A DNA stretch of 64,000 nt from assembly GCA_963750295.1 (NCBI GenBank), contig CAVVPY010000001.1, forward strand, positions 558,001 through 622,000, read 5' to 3'. The number at the start of each line of letters is the position of its first letter. Positions within the stretch are counted from its first letter, which is position 1. A program made the position numbers and the translations under genes. Of the stretch, positions 23,539 through 31,051 are shown in pieces. This DNA comes from CAVVPY01 sp963750295. Its GTDB lineage: Bacteria; Actinomycetota; Actinomycetes; Mycobacteriales; Jatrophihabitantaceae. Below the pieces are notes generated by a model. That model did no database searches. It was not told the DNA's origin and saw only the letters and a program-made list of their open reading frames with translations.

Positions 23539-24977
23539 ACCTGGCCGGCATCGACGAGCCGTTCCTGGTCGTGCTGGTCGGCGCGTCGGGCGCAGGCAAG
23601 TCCACGTGGGCGGCGTCGAGGTTCCGCGCGAGCGAAGTCGTCTCGTCCGACGATCTGCGCGGCGTGGTCGGGACCGGACCGCACGATGTGGACGCGTCGG
23701 TGGACGCCTTCGCCGCGCTGGATCTGGTCGTCGCGGCGCGGCTGCGGCGGCACCTGACGACGGTCGTCGACACGCTCGGGTTGGATGCGGCACGTCGACG
23801 CGACTGTCTCGCGCTGGCGCGATCAGCGGGCATGCCGGCGATCGCGGTGCTGCTCGTCACCGACCCGGCGCTGTGTCGGCAGCGCAATCGCGATCGACAG
23901 CGACCGGTTCCTGCGCGGGTGCTGACCGCACAGTTGCGGCGAATGGCCGAGGCTGCCGTCGAGGTCGAGACCGAAGGATGGGCTGCGGTCGTCCGACTGG
24001 CCACCGCCGGCACGGTTAGCGCAACCGGCTCGCCGAGCGAGTCGGCGGCGTCCGGTGCGGTGCCGGTTCAGGCTGCTGGCCCGCTGCGCTTCGTGCTGCA
24101 GCTGTCACGGTTCCCGTGGGATCGCGACCCGGCTTCCTGGCTGGCCTCGGTCGCTCTCGCCGCCGATGCGGCCGGATTCCACGGACTGGCCCTGATGGAC
24201 CACCTGATCCAGATCCCGCAGGTCGGCCGAGCGTGGGACCCGATTCCCGAGCCGTGGGTGACGCTCGGATTGCTGGCCGGGTTACCCACCTCGCTGCACC
24301 TCGGCACCCTGGTCAGCCCGGCGTCGCTGCACGCTCCCGGGCGCCTGGCCAAGGCCGCGGCAACGCTGTCGGCGCTGACCGGGGGCCGCGTGTTCGTCGG
24401 CGTCGGTGCCGGGTGGTGGGAACGCGAGCACCGGGCGTTCGGGTTCGACTTCGCGCCGGCGGCCGAACGGGTGGACGAGCTCGCGCGGTGCATCGAGACC
24501 ATGCGCGCCCTGTGGCGTCCTGGAACCAAGGCCTACGACGGCGCGCTGGTGTCGCTGCCCGAGACGACGTGTTACCCGCGACCGGTCGGCGACATCGAGA
24601 TCATCGTCGGCGGGCGTGGGGCCCGGGTGCTGAAGGTGGCGGCTGCCCTCGGTGATGCCTGCAACGTTCCTGCCGAACCTGCTCAGATCACTCGAGCGGT
24701 CGCGGCGATGGGTGGCAAGGCGGTCACCGTCCTCGATCTGCCACTGGTGGGGGACGACCGGGACCACGCGGCCGACCTCGTCGAGCGGCTTCGGGGCAGG
24801 ATCGCGCCCGTCGACTTCGCCCGGCGCCACCACGCCGGCACGGCAGCCGAGCACGTCGCCCGCTACCGCGGGCTGGCCGAGCAGGGCGTCAGCACCGTCT
24901 TCGTGGCACCACCCGACCTGGCCGGGCCGGACCAGGTCGCTCGGTTCGCGCCCGTGATCGCCGCCTTCGCGAACTAG
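23535..24977 (+). CDS. P-loop kinase / luciferase-like (LLM) oxidoreductase fusion
   Basis: A 480-residue two-domain protein. Residues 1 to about 155 form an AAA/polynucleotide-kinase-like P-loop domain with Walker A GASGAGKST (16-24), VSSDDLRG and a Q/R-rich lid (RQRNRDRQRPVP). After a Ser/Ala/Gly linker (about 157-175), residues 176-480 match F420- or flavin-dependent luciferase-like monooxygenases (FVLQLSRFPW, GLALMDHLIQIPQ, GGRVFVGVGAGWWEREH, IIVGGRGARVLKVAA). The GTG overlaps the upstream stop. The kinase part may phosphorylate a nucleotide, RNA end or small molecule. The LLM part probably uses F420H2, given the nearby PPOX protein. No substrate can be assigned. Confidence 0.8.
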   Translation: MNLAGIDEPFLVVLVGASGAGKSTWAASRFRASEVVSSDDLRGVVGTGPHDVDASVDAFAALDLVVAARLRRHLTTVVDTLGLDAARRRDCLALARSAGMPAIAVLLVTDPALCRQRNRDRQRPVPARVLTAQLRRMAEAAVEVETEGWAAVVRLATAGTVSATGSPSESAASGAVPVQAAGPLRFVLQLSRFPWDRDPASWLASVALAADAAGFHGLALMDHLIQIPQVGRAWDPIPEPWVTLGLLAGLPTSLHLGTLVSPASLHAPGRLAKAAATLSALTGGRVFVGVGAGWWEREHRAFGFDFAPAAERVDELARCIETMRALWRPGTKAYDGALVSLPETTCYPRPVGDIEIIVGGRGARVLKVAAALGDACNVPAEPAQITRAVAAMGGKAVTVLDLPLVGDDRDHAADLVERLRGRIAPVDFARRHHAGTAAEHVARYRGLAEQGVSTVFVAPPDLAGPDQVARFAPVIAAFAN

Positions 24978-25043
24978 GGGCACCAGCCGCGGTACCGGGT
25001 AGAAAACGGTGAACGTGGTTCGCTGAGATCCGGAGGTGGTTCC

Positions 25044-25460
25044 GTGGCATCCGTGCCGCTGCCCGACAAGGTCGTCGCGCTGCTCGTCCAGCCCAACCCG
25101 GCCGTGATGGCGACGATCGCCGCGGACGGGCGCCCGGTCACGGTTGCCACGTGGTACCTGCTCGAGGACGACCACACGGTGTTGCTGGGTCTCGACGCGC
25201 AGCGTGCCCGGCTGCAACACCTGCGCCACGACCCGCGCATCTCGCTCACCGCGCTGGCCACGGGCGACTGGTACACGCACGTGAGCGTGCAAGGACGCGC
25301 GCTCGAGATCGTCGACGACGAAGGCCTCCGCGACATCGACCGACTGGCGCGCCACTACACCGGCCGGCCGTACCGGAATCGGGAGCGGCCGCGGGTCAGC
25401 GTGCACATGGAGATCGACCGGTGGCACGGCTGGCACGCCGGCGAGTCACTGACCGAGTGA
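25044..25460 (+). CDS. PPOX-class F420/flavin-binding protein
   Basis: A 138-residue split-barrel protein of the pyridoxamine-5'-phosphate-oxidase-like family in its F420-dependent actinobacterial form. Typical stretches are NPAVMATIAADGRPVTVATWY (two adjoining parts near residues 18-38), DDHTVLLGLDAQRARLQHL and DPRISLTAL. Such proteins reduce quinones, biliverdin or drugs with F420H2, or bind F420. The GTG has a strong GGAGGT ribosome binding site 6 nt upstream. Its last 15 bp overlap the 3' end of the convergent glycosyltransferase gene. Confidence 0.82.
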   Translation: MASVPLPDKVVALLVQPNPAVMATIAADGRPVTVATWYLLEDDHTVLLGLDAQRARLQHLRHDPRISLTALATGDWYTHVSVQGRALEIVDDEGLRDIDRLARHYTGRPYRNRERPRVSVHMEIDRWHGWHAGESLTE

Positions 25461-26537
25461 GTGCGGCAGATCCCGGCCCTTCCACAACAGAGCGCCGCGC
25501 CGGTGGAAAACGTGCGACCGGGCGGTCAGGTACCCGGCAAGCAGGATCGAGGCCGGCTGGGCGAGCGCGTCCGGCCAGACGCGTCCGCCCGTCGCCCGCG
25601 CTGCCACGGCACGCCCCGTGACACCCGCGAGATACCCGGCCAGGCCCGCGCGCGAACCGCGTAACGCTGCCGCTGCGGGTAGGACGTACGCGAGCGCCAG
25701 CGTCGCGAACAGCGCCGCGGCGCGCGGCGGCGGCCCGAACGCGCACCACAGCGATTTCGCGTACCCGTCCCGCAGTGCGGGCCAGCCGGCGTACATCCGG
25801 CACGAGGCCAGCAACGACCCGTCGACCAGCGCGCAGCGCCCGCCGGAGCGCTTCACCGCTCGCGCCAACTCGAGGTCGTCGAGGACGGCGTCGAGCCGGT
25901 GGCCGCCGGCCCGGACGTAGGCGTCACGCCGGACCAGAAGGAACTGCCCGTTCGCCGCAGACAGCGACGGCAGCGAGGAGCGTTCGGCCAGCCGCAGCGG
26001 CAGGAAGGTCAGGATCGACCACTGCAACAACGGTTGGACGACTCGCTCGGCCCACGTCGTCGCGACCTGTCGCGGGTGCGGCGAGACCAGGTCGAACGAC
26101 GGCACATCGGAGGTGTCCAGCAGCTTGGCCACCGACCCGATCGCGCCCGGCGCCAGCACGACGTCCGCGTCGAGGAACACCAGGATGTCGGAGTCCGGGT
26201 CGGCGGCCGCCGCGAGCTGGGCGCACGCGTGCGGCTTGCCCAGCGCGCCCGGCGGCGGAGCGGTGCCCCGCAGCACCCGGGCACCATGGGCCGCCGCGAT
26301 CTCGGCGGTCGCATCGGTGGACCGATCGTCGAGGACGAGCACCTCCGCGGCGCCCTGCGCGAGCGCGCTGTCGACGCACGCGCCGATGACGTCGGCCTCG
26401 TCCCGTGCGGGAATCAGCACCGTCACCCGGGCGTCGAGCTGCCGTACCGGAACGGGGCGCCGCAGCAGCGCGGCGTTCACCACTGCATGCACGGCTCCCG
26501 CACCGGCGACCGCGGCACCGAGGGCGGTCGGCCTCAC
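25446..26537 (-). CDS. Family 2 glycosyltransferase, probable carotenoid glycosyltransferase
   Basis: A 363-residue membrane-associated GT-A enzyme. VTVLIPARDEADVIG opens the domain (near residue 32); VLVLDDRSTD and VFLDADVVL (DxD) follow, and DDLELARAVKRSGGR corresponds to the catalytic-base region. Hydrophobic segments lie at the N-terminus and near the C-terminus. Overlap with a CruF-type carotenoid hydratase gene (GTGA) makes it resemble CrtQ/CruG-type transferases that glycosylate carotenoids. The GTG at 26537 is chosen because the longer open frame upstream lies inside cruF. Confidence 0.78.
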   Translation of the reverse strand: MRPTALGAAVAGAGAVHAVVNAALLRRPVPVRQLDARVTVLIPARDEADVIGACVDSALAQGAAEVLVLDDRSTDATAEIAAAHGARVLRGTAPPPGALGKPHACAQLAAAADPDSDILVFLDADVVLAPGAIGSVAKLLDTSDVPSFDLVSPHPRQVATTWAERVVQPLLQWSILTFLPLRLAERSSLPSLSAANGQFLLVRRDAYVRAGGHRLDAVLDDLELARAVKRSGGRCALVDGSLLASCRMYAGWPALRDGYAKSLWCAFGPPPRAAALFATLALAYVLPAAAALRGSRAGLAGYLAGVTGRAVAARATGGRVWPDALAQPASILLAGYLTARSHVFHRRGALLWKGRDLPHSLGQ

Positions 26538-27304
26538 CCGGACCGCGGTACCAGCCGGCGCAGCACCGGCACCGCCACGATGCCCATCCCGACGCTGCCC
26601 CACGCGGCGGCGGCGGGCAGGTCCAGGAACGCGGCCAGCGCCAGTGTCGAGGACGCCCAGGTCCACACATAGAGGGCCAACGGCACGCGATCGTCCCCGC
26701 TGGGCGACCGGGCCAGCGTGCACTGGATCATGAACGACATCACGGCCGCGACGAACAGCCAGCCCGCGAAGTTGGACAGCGGGACCGTCGCCACGCCCGG
26801 CAGGTGGGGCTCGGGGTCGGCCCAGCGCCAGTGCCCCGCGCCGACCATCTGCGGGTCGAGGAACAGGTCCCAGGACGCGAGTGCCCAGGTCCCGACCGCA
26901 ACGCGTCCGGCGAACGTGCGCGCCAGGATGCGCGCGGCCAGCGCCGCCGGCCAGGCGAGCATCGTCCAGCACAGTGCGACCACGATCGGCACGCCGAGCA
27001 GCCGCGGACCCAGCGAGCCGGCATAGCCGTAGTGACCGAACGGCACGCCGGTGTGCACGCCGACGACCTCGACGGCGAACCCGAACACGACAGTGCACCC
27101 GAGCAGCACGACCAGGGCGGGCCGTCCCCGCGTCACGTAGGCGTGGACGAGCGAGGTTGCTGCGAAGAGCACGACGATCACCGTCGTCAGGTCGTCACGC
27201 GCGTTGCCGTCGGTGAGCGGGTAGGCGATCTGCGCGACCACCGCCAGCCCGGCGAGCGCGGGCACGGCCGCGATCCGCGTGCGTGCCGGGACGTCGAGCG
27301 TCAT
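26534..27304 (-). CDS. cruF: CruF-type carotenoid biosynthesis membrane protein
   Basis: A 256-residue protein with about seven hydrophobic segments, matching the carotenoid biosynthesis (CruF/bisanhydrobacterioruberin hydratase) family. Signature stretches are FAVEVVGVHTGVPFGHYGY (near residue 75), LGVPIVVALCWTML and SWDLFLDPQMV. Members add water to the end of an acyclic or gamma-type carotenoid, giving the 1'-hydroxyl that a glycosyltransferase can use. It is sandwiched by 4-nt overlaps between a GNAT gene and a family 2 glycosyltransferase, forming a compact operon. No phytoene synthase or desaturase is in the window. Confidence 0.78.
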   Translation of the reverse strand: MTLDVPARTRIAAVPALAGLAVVAQIAYPLTDGNARDDLTTVIVVLFAATSLVHAYVTRGRPALVVLLGCTVVFGFAVEVVGVHTGVPFGHYGYAGSLGPRLLGVPIVVALCWTMLAWPAALAARILARTFAGRVAVGTWALASWDLFLDPQMVGAGHWRWADPEPHLPGVATVPLSNFAGWLFVAAVMSFMIQCTLARSPSGDDRVPLALYVWTWASSTLALAAFLDLPAAAAWGSVGMGIVAVPVLRRLVPRSG

Positions 27305-27870
27305 TGCGGTGCGAGCGGCAACCGCGCGCCCAGGACCGCGAACCGACGCGAGTCACCGGGGAACAGGTAGTCACGACGCAGGTCGACGAAACCGAGGCGT
27401 CGATACATCCGAAACGCGCGCGTGTCGGCGTCCGGTGTCGACAGCAGCATCGCCGGGTGATTGAGGTCGGCGGCCAGCCTGGTCAGCATCGTGCGGCCGA
27501 GGCCGATGCCCTGCTGCTCCGGAAGCACGTGCAACTCGGACAGCTCGAACGCGTCCGACAGCCACTGTCCGGCCAGCTCGTCGCTGAGGGCGCGGCGGAC
27601 CAGATCGTGCCACCACTGGCCGCGGGCGGTCGTGTAGCCGTAGCCGAAGCCGACCAACGTCCCGTCCTCGAGCACCGCCATCCGGCAGGCGAACCCCGCG
27701 AGGTGGACGTGTCGCCGCGCAGTCAGTGCGCGTTGGTGCCCGGCGCTGTCGTGGTAACCCATGGCCTGCACGTAGATCGACATCAACTCGTCCACGTGCT
27801 GGACGAACTGCTCACCCGTCCACGACACGACGCGGGGGACCGCGCTCGAGGTGTAGTCGACGGAGTGCAC
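27301..27870 (-). CDS. GNAT family N-acetyltransferase
   Basis: A 189-residue GNAT protein. The acetyl-CoA-binding loop is LHVLPEQQGIGLGRTML (Q/R-x-x-G-x-G/A pattern, near residue 118), followed by LLSTPDADTRAFRMYRRLGF. The substrate is unknown. It heads the operon with cruF and the glycosyltransferase, overlapping cruF by 4 nt, so acetylation of a carotenoid glycoside or an accessory role is imaginable but unproven. The GTG at 27870 begins the recognisable fold; the open frame extends further upstream only into the ybaK region. Confidence 0.78.
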   Translation of the reverse strand: MHSVDYTSSAVPRVVSWTGEQFVQHVDELMSIYVQAMGYHDSAGHQRALTARRHVHLAGFACRMAVLEDGTLVGFGYGYTTARGQWWHDLVRRALSDELAGQWLSDAFELSELHVLPEQQGIGLGRTMLTRLAADLNHPAMLLSTPDADTRAFRMYRRLGFVDLRRDYLFPGDSRRFAVLGARLPLAPQ

Positions 27871-27929
27871 ACAACGATGGTGCCGTATCGGCCGGTGTTG
27901 GCGGCAGTCCCTGGCTCGAGCTCGAACGA

Positions 27930-27955
27930 CGAGTGGGCCCGCGGGGGACCACTCG
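27930..27955 (-). terminator. Probable ybaK terminator
   Basis: CGAGTGG (27930-27936) and CCACTCG (27949-27955) form a 7-bp stem with an inner GC-rich stretch, 14 bp beyond the ybaK stop. No U-tract is seen. Confidence 0.45.
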
Positions 27956-27968
27956 CGCGGCTGCGTGC

Positions 27969-28436
27969 CTACGCGACCTCGGTGGCCCGGCCGCCGGTGA
28001 GGCTCAGCAGCTCCGGATAGGACGTCGGGAACACCGCCTGCGGGACACCTCCGGCGGCCCAGATCACCGGGTAGCCGGCGAGGTCCACGTCGACCAGGGT
28101 GGGTAGCGGTGCGGGATGACCGATCGGGGCGACGCCGCCGATGCGCTGGCCCGTGGCGGCACGCACGAACTCGGCGTCGGCCCGCGCCAGTTCGGCCGTC
28201 CCGACGAGAGCGGCGACCTTCGCGACGTCGACGCGGTGCGCACCGCTGGTCAGCACGAGCAGTGCGGTGTCCTCGGCGGTGCGGAACACCAGCGAGTTCG
28301 CGATCGCGCCGACCTCCACGCCGACGAGGGCTGCCGCGATCGCCGCAGTCGGTGCCGGTTCGTCCAGGATGCGGACGCGTCCGGTCGCGCCGTGGGTTGC
28401 GAGGATCGCGTCGATCGCCACACAGTTCGGATGCAC
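27969..28436 (-). CDS. YbaK/EbsC-type aminoacyl-tRNA deacylase
   Basis: A 155-residue protein of the YbaK/ProX editing family, which hydrolyses mischarged tRNAs such as Cys-tRNA(Pro). Features are VGAIANSLVFR (near residue 43), TSGAHRVDVAKVAAL and the active-site segment GQRIGGVAPIGHP (near 96). It follows cysH after a 23-bp gap on the same strand. If the specificity is for Cys-tRNA(Pro), its place behind the cysteine-synthesis genes would be meaningful, but specificity cannot be read from this sequence. Confidence 0.85.
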   Translation of the reverse strand: MHPNCVAIDAILATHGATGRVRILDEPAPTAAIAAALVGVEVGAIANSLVFRTAEDTALLVLTSGAHRVDVAKVAALVGTAELARADAEFVRAATGQRIGGVAPIGHPAPLPTLVDVDLAGYPVIWAAGGVPQAVFPTSYPELLSLTGGRATEVA

Positions 28437-28459
28437 GGGCGCAGATTATCGGCCGCGCG

Positions 28460-29161
28460 TCAGTGGATACCGCACTCCGTCTTGGACGTGCCGGCCCAGC
28501 GACCGGCCCGAGCGTCCTCACCGGGCTTGACCCGGCGCGTGCACGGCGCGCAGCCGATCGAGCCGAACCCGTCGAACAGCAGCGGGTTGACCAGCACGCC
28601 GTGCTCGGCGATGTAGGCGTCGACGTCGTGCTGGGTCCAGGCCGCGATCGGGTTGAGCTTGATCATCGCCCGCCGGGCGTCCCACTCGACCAGCCGCACG
28701 CCGCGTCGCTCGCCGGACTCGTCGCGACGCAGTCCCGACGCCCATGCCCGGTAGCCGTCGAGCGTGCGGCGCAGCGGAGCGATCTTGCGCAGTGCGCAGC
28801 ACTGGTCGGGGTTGCGCTCGAACAGCCGCGGGCCGAACGCAGCGTCCTGCTCGGCGACGCTCTGGTCCGGTGTGACCGTCCGCACGGTGACCGGCAGTGT
28901 CGCCGCCACCGCGTCGCGGGTGCCGAGCGTTTCGGCGAAGTGATAGCCGGTGTCGAGGAACACGACGTCCACGCCGGTGCGCACGCGCGAGGCGAGATGC
29001 GGCACCACCGCGTCGGCCATCGAGGACGTCACACACCATGCCGCGCCGAACTGCGCGTCCGCCCACCGCAGGACGTCGAGCGCGGTGGCTCCCTCGAGCT
29101 CGGCAGCGGCCCGCGCGGCCAGGTCAGGCATCGCGTCCACGTCGGGCAGGCAGGCCGTCAC
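28460..29161 (-). CDS. cysH: Iron-sulfur adenylylsulfate (APS/PAPS) reductase
   Basis: A 233-residue reductase producing sulfite from activated sulfate with thioredoxin as donor. All marks of the [4Fe-4S] APS-reducing type are present: Cys121-Cys122 (QCCALRK), Cys204 and Cys207 (GCAPCTRR) and the catalytic Cys230 at the very C-terminus (TECGIH). The paired cluster cysteines argue for APS over PAPS as substrate. The GTG overlaps the stop of the upstream sulfite reductase gene, so the two consecutive steps APS to sulfite to sulfide are encoded together. The sulfate adenylyltransferase genes are not in the window. Confidence 0.95.
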   Translation of the reverse strand: MTACLPDVDAMPDLAARAAAELEGATALDVLRWADAQFGAAWCVTSSMADAVVPHLASRVRTGVDVVFLDTGYHFAETLGTRDAVAATLPVTVRTVTPDQSVAEQDAAFGPRLFERNPDQCCALRKIAPLRRTLDGYRAWASGLRRDESGERRGVRLVEWDARRAMIKLNPIAAWTQHDVDAYIAEHGVLVNPLLFDGFGSIGCAPCTRRVKPGEDARAGRWAGTSKTECGIH

Positions 29162-30831
29162 AGCAGCCAGTCCTCCTCGGCACGCGCCACGTACGCCGCG
29201 AAGGACTCACCGTCCGCACGTCGGTCGAGGAAGCCGCGCAACACGCGCTCGGCATAGTCCGGCGCCTGCTCTGCGGTGAGCTTCAGGCCGCGAAACTTGC
29301 GACCGAACTCGGCGTCGCTGCCCAGCACGCCGCCCAGGTGCACCTGGAACGCGTCCTGGTAGTCGCCGTTCTCGTCGCGGGTCACCATTCCCTTGAAGCC
29401 GATGTCCGCGACCTGGAACCGGGCGCACGAGTTCGGGCAGCCGTTCACGTGCATGGTGATCGGGGTGTCGAAGTCGGGCAGACGCTTCTCGAGTTCCTTG
29501 CGGATCGTCTCGGCTCGGACCTTGGTCTCGACCAGCGCGAGCTTGCAGAACTCGATGCCGGTGCAGGCGATCGTCCCCCGCAGGAAGGCGCTCGGGCGGA
29601 CCGAGAGATCGAGCAGTTCGAGGTCATCGGCGAGTTCGTCAGTGCTGGCCTGCGGAACGTCGAGCACCACGAGGCCCTGCTGCGCCGTCAGCGCGAGCCG
29701 GCCGCCGCCGAGGCTGTCGGCGAGATCAGCGACGTGCCGCAGCACCGTGCCGGCCGTGCGTCCCGACCGCGTGGTCGCGCCGACGGCGAACAGGCCGTCG
29801 CGCAGGGGATGGATGCCGGTGTGGTCGCGATGCGCCGGCGAGGTGGGCGGGGGGTCGCCGTCGGGCAGTGCGCGGTGCAGGTATTCGTCCTGCAACACCT
29901 GACGAAACTTCTGCGGACCCCAGTCGGCCATGAGGAATTTCAGGCGCGCGTGATTGCGCTGCCGCCGGTACCCGAAGTCGCGGAAGACCGAGATGACGCC
30001 GGCCCACACGTCGCTGACCTCGTCCGGTCGCACGAACACGCCGAGCCGCTCGGCGAAGCGCGGGTTCGTCGACAGGCCACCACCTACCCATAGATCGAAG
30101 CCCGGCGTCCCGTCGCGACCTGTCACGCCGACGAACGAGACGTCGTTGATCTCGTGGTTGGTGCAGTGGTTCGCGCAACCCGAGATCGAGCTCTTGAACT
30201 TGCGCGGCAGGTTGGAGAACTCGGGATCGCCGAGGTAGCGCTCGACCGTTTCGCGCAAGGCCGGACCGGCGTCGAGGACGGAGTCCTGCGCAGCACCCTC
30301 CAACGGGCACCCGAGAATGACTCGGGGCGTGTCGCCACATGCTTCGGTGGTCGACAGCCCGACTGCCTCGAGCCGGTCCCAGATCGCCGGGACGTCCTCG
30401 ATGCGCACCCAGTGCAATTGGATGTTCTGCCGGTCGGTGATGTCGGCGACGTCGCGCCCGAACTCGGTCGAGATGTCAGCGATGGTCCGCAGTTGGTCGC
30501 TGGTCAGCGCTCCGCCGTCGGTGCGGATGCGGAGCATGAAGAACTCGTCCTCGAGTTCCTCCGGCTCCAGCGTCGCCGTCTTGCCGCCGGGAATGCCGGG
30601 GCGGCGCTGCGTGTAGAGGCCGAACCAGCGGAACCGGCTGCGCAGGTCGCCGGGATCGATGCCGGCGAAGCCGGTGTGCTGATAGATGTCGATGATGCGC
30701 CGGCGAACGTCGAGACCGTCGCTGTCGCGCTTCGCGCGCTCGTTGGGGTTCAGTGGTTCGCGGTAGCCGAGGGCCCATTGGCCCTGACCGCGGCCGTGCT
30801 TGGTCGTGGGTGCGATGGATCGCGCAGACAT
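29158..30831 (-). CDS. sir: Ferredoxin-type sulfite reductase (siroheme)
   Basis: A protein of about 557 residues of the NirA/SirA family, reducing sulfite to sulfide with six electrons. The siroheme/[4Fe-4S] ligands are in CTGIEFCKLA and NGCPNSCARF near the C-terminus. Duplicated half-domains (FKSSISGCANHCTNHE and the C-terminal half) are evident. The Tyr of WFGLYTQRRPG and the Cys of TEACGDTPR correspond to the crosslink pair described in mycobacterial NirA. I place the start at the ATG at 30831 with an AAAGGA ribosome binding site. A Cys-ending leader peptide and hairpin lie upstream. It overlaps cysH by 4 nt. Confidence 0.93.
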   Translation of the reverse strand: MSARSIAPTTKHGRGQGQWALGYREPLNPNERAKRDSDGLDVRRRIIDIYQHTGFAGIDPGDLRSRFRWFGLYTQRRPGIPGGKTATLEPEELEDEFFMLRIRTDGGALTSDQLRTIADISTEFGRDVADITDRQNIQLHWVRIEDVPAIWDRLEAVGLSTTEACGDTPRVILGCPLEGAAQDSVLDAGPALRETVERYLGDPEFSNLPRKFKSSISGCANHCTNHEINDVSFVGVTGRDGTPGFDLWVGGGLSTNPRFAERLGVFVRPDEVSDVWAGVISVFRDFGYRRQRNHARLKFLMADWGPQKFRQVLQDEYLHRALPDGDPPPTSPAHRDHTGIHPLRDGLFAVGATTRSGRTAGTVLRHVADLADSLGGGRLALTAQQGLVVLDVPQASTDELADDLELLDLSVRPSAFLRGTIACTGIEFCKLALVETKVRAETIRKELEKRLPDFDTPITMHVNGCPNSCARFQVADIGFKGMVTRDENGDYQDAFQVHLGGVLGSDAEFGRKFRGLKLTAEQAPDYAERVLRGFLDRRADGESFAAYVARAEEDWLL

Positions 30832-30869
30832 GCGCGTAGTCCTTTCGATCTGGTGGGCAAGGGGTGGAG

Positions 30870-30890
30870 CGCGACGGCAGAGCCGTCGCG
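30870..30890 (-). promoter_or_regulatory. Stem-loop between leader peptide and sulfite reductase
   Basis: A perfect 9-bp stem (CGCGACGGC with GCCGTCGCG) with a 3-nt loop lies 6 nt after the leader stop and 38 nt before the sulfite reductase ATG. The arm GACGGC can alternatively pair with GCCGTC inside the end of the leader ORF (30903-30908), giving two exclusive structures as needed for ribosome-dependent attenuation. Confidence 0.55.
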
Positions 30891-30896
30891 GGCGCG

Positions 30897-30971
30897 TCAA
30901 CAGACGGCGCCGGCCACCCGCACCAGATCGATGTGGCGGCGGGACGTGAGCATCGAATCCACGAGCCGCAT
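30897..30971 (-). CDS. Putative cysteine-responsive leader peptide
   Basis: A 24-codon ORF (or 18 codons from the ATG at 30953) encodes a peptide with the core SRRHIDLVRV, ending in Ala-Val-Cys just before TGA. Short peptides with an S/T-RRHIDL-x-R core and a terminal Cys are a recognised class of actinobacterial leader peptides upstream of sulfur-assimilation genes. It stands directly before sir-cysH. The single Cys codon at the end, followed after 6 nt by a stable hairpin, suggests that slow decoding of Cys or termination changes folding and so expression. No clear ribosome binding site is seen. Confidence 0.7.
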   Translation of the reverse strand: MRLVDSMLTSRRHIDLVRVAGAVC

Positions 30972-31051
30972 CCGCTCAGGGTGCCACAGATCGCGGTGCT
31001 GCCGGTACTTCCAACCCGTCGCAGTTCGTCACAATGCCGCACCATGGGGCG

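Noticed and set aside
26538..27098. N-terminal extension of the glycosyltransferase
   Set aside because: It lies inside cruF on the same strand in a different frame; the GTG at 26537 with GTGA overlap is sufficient.
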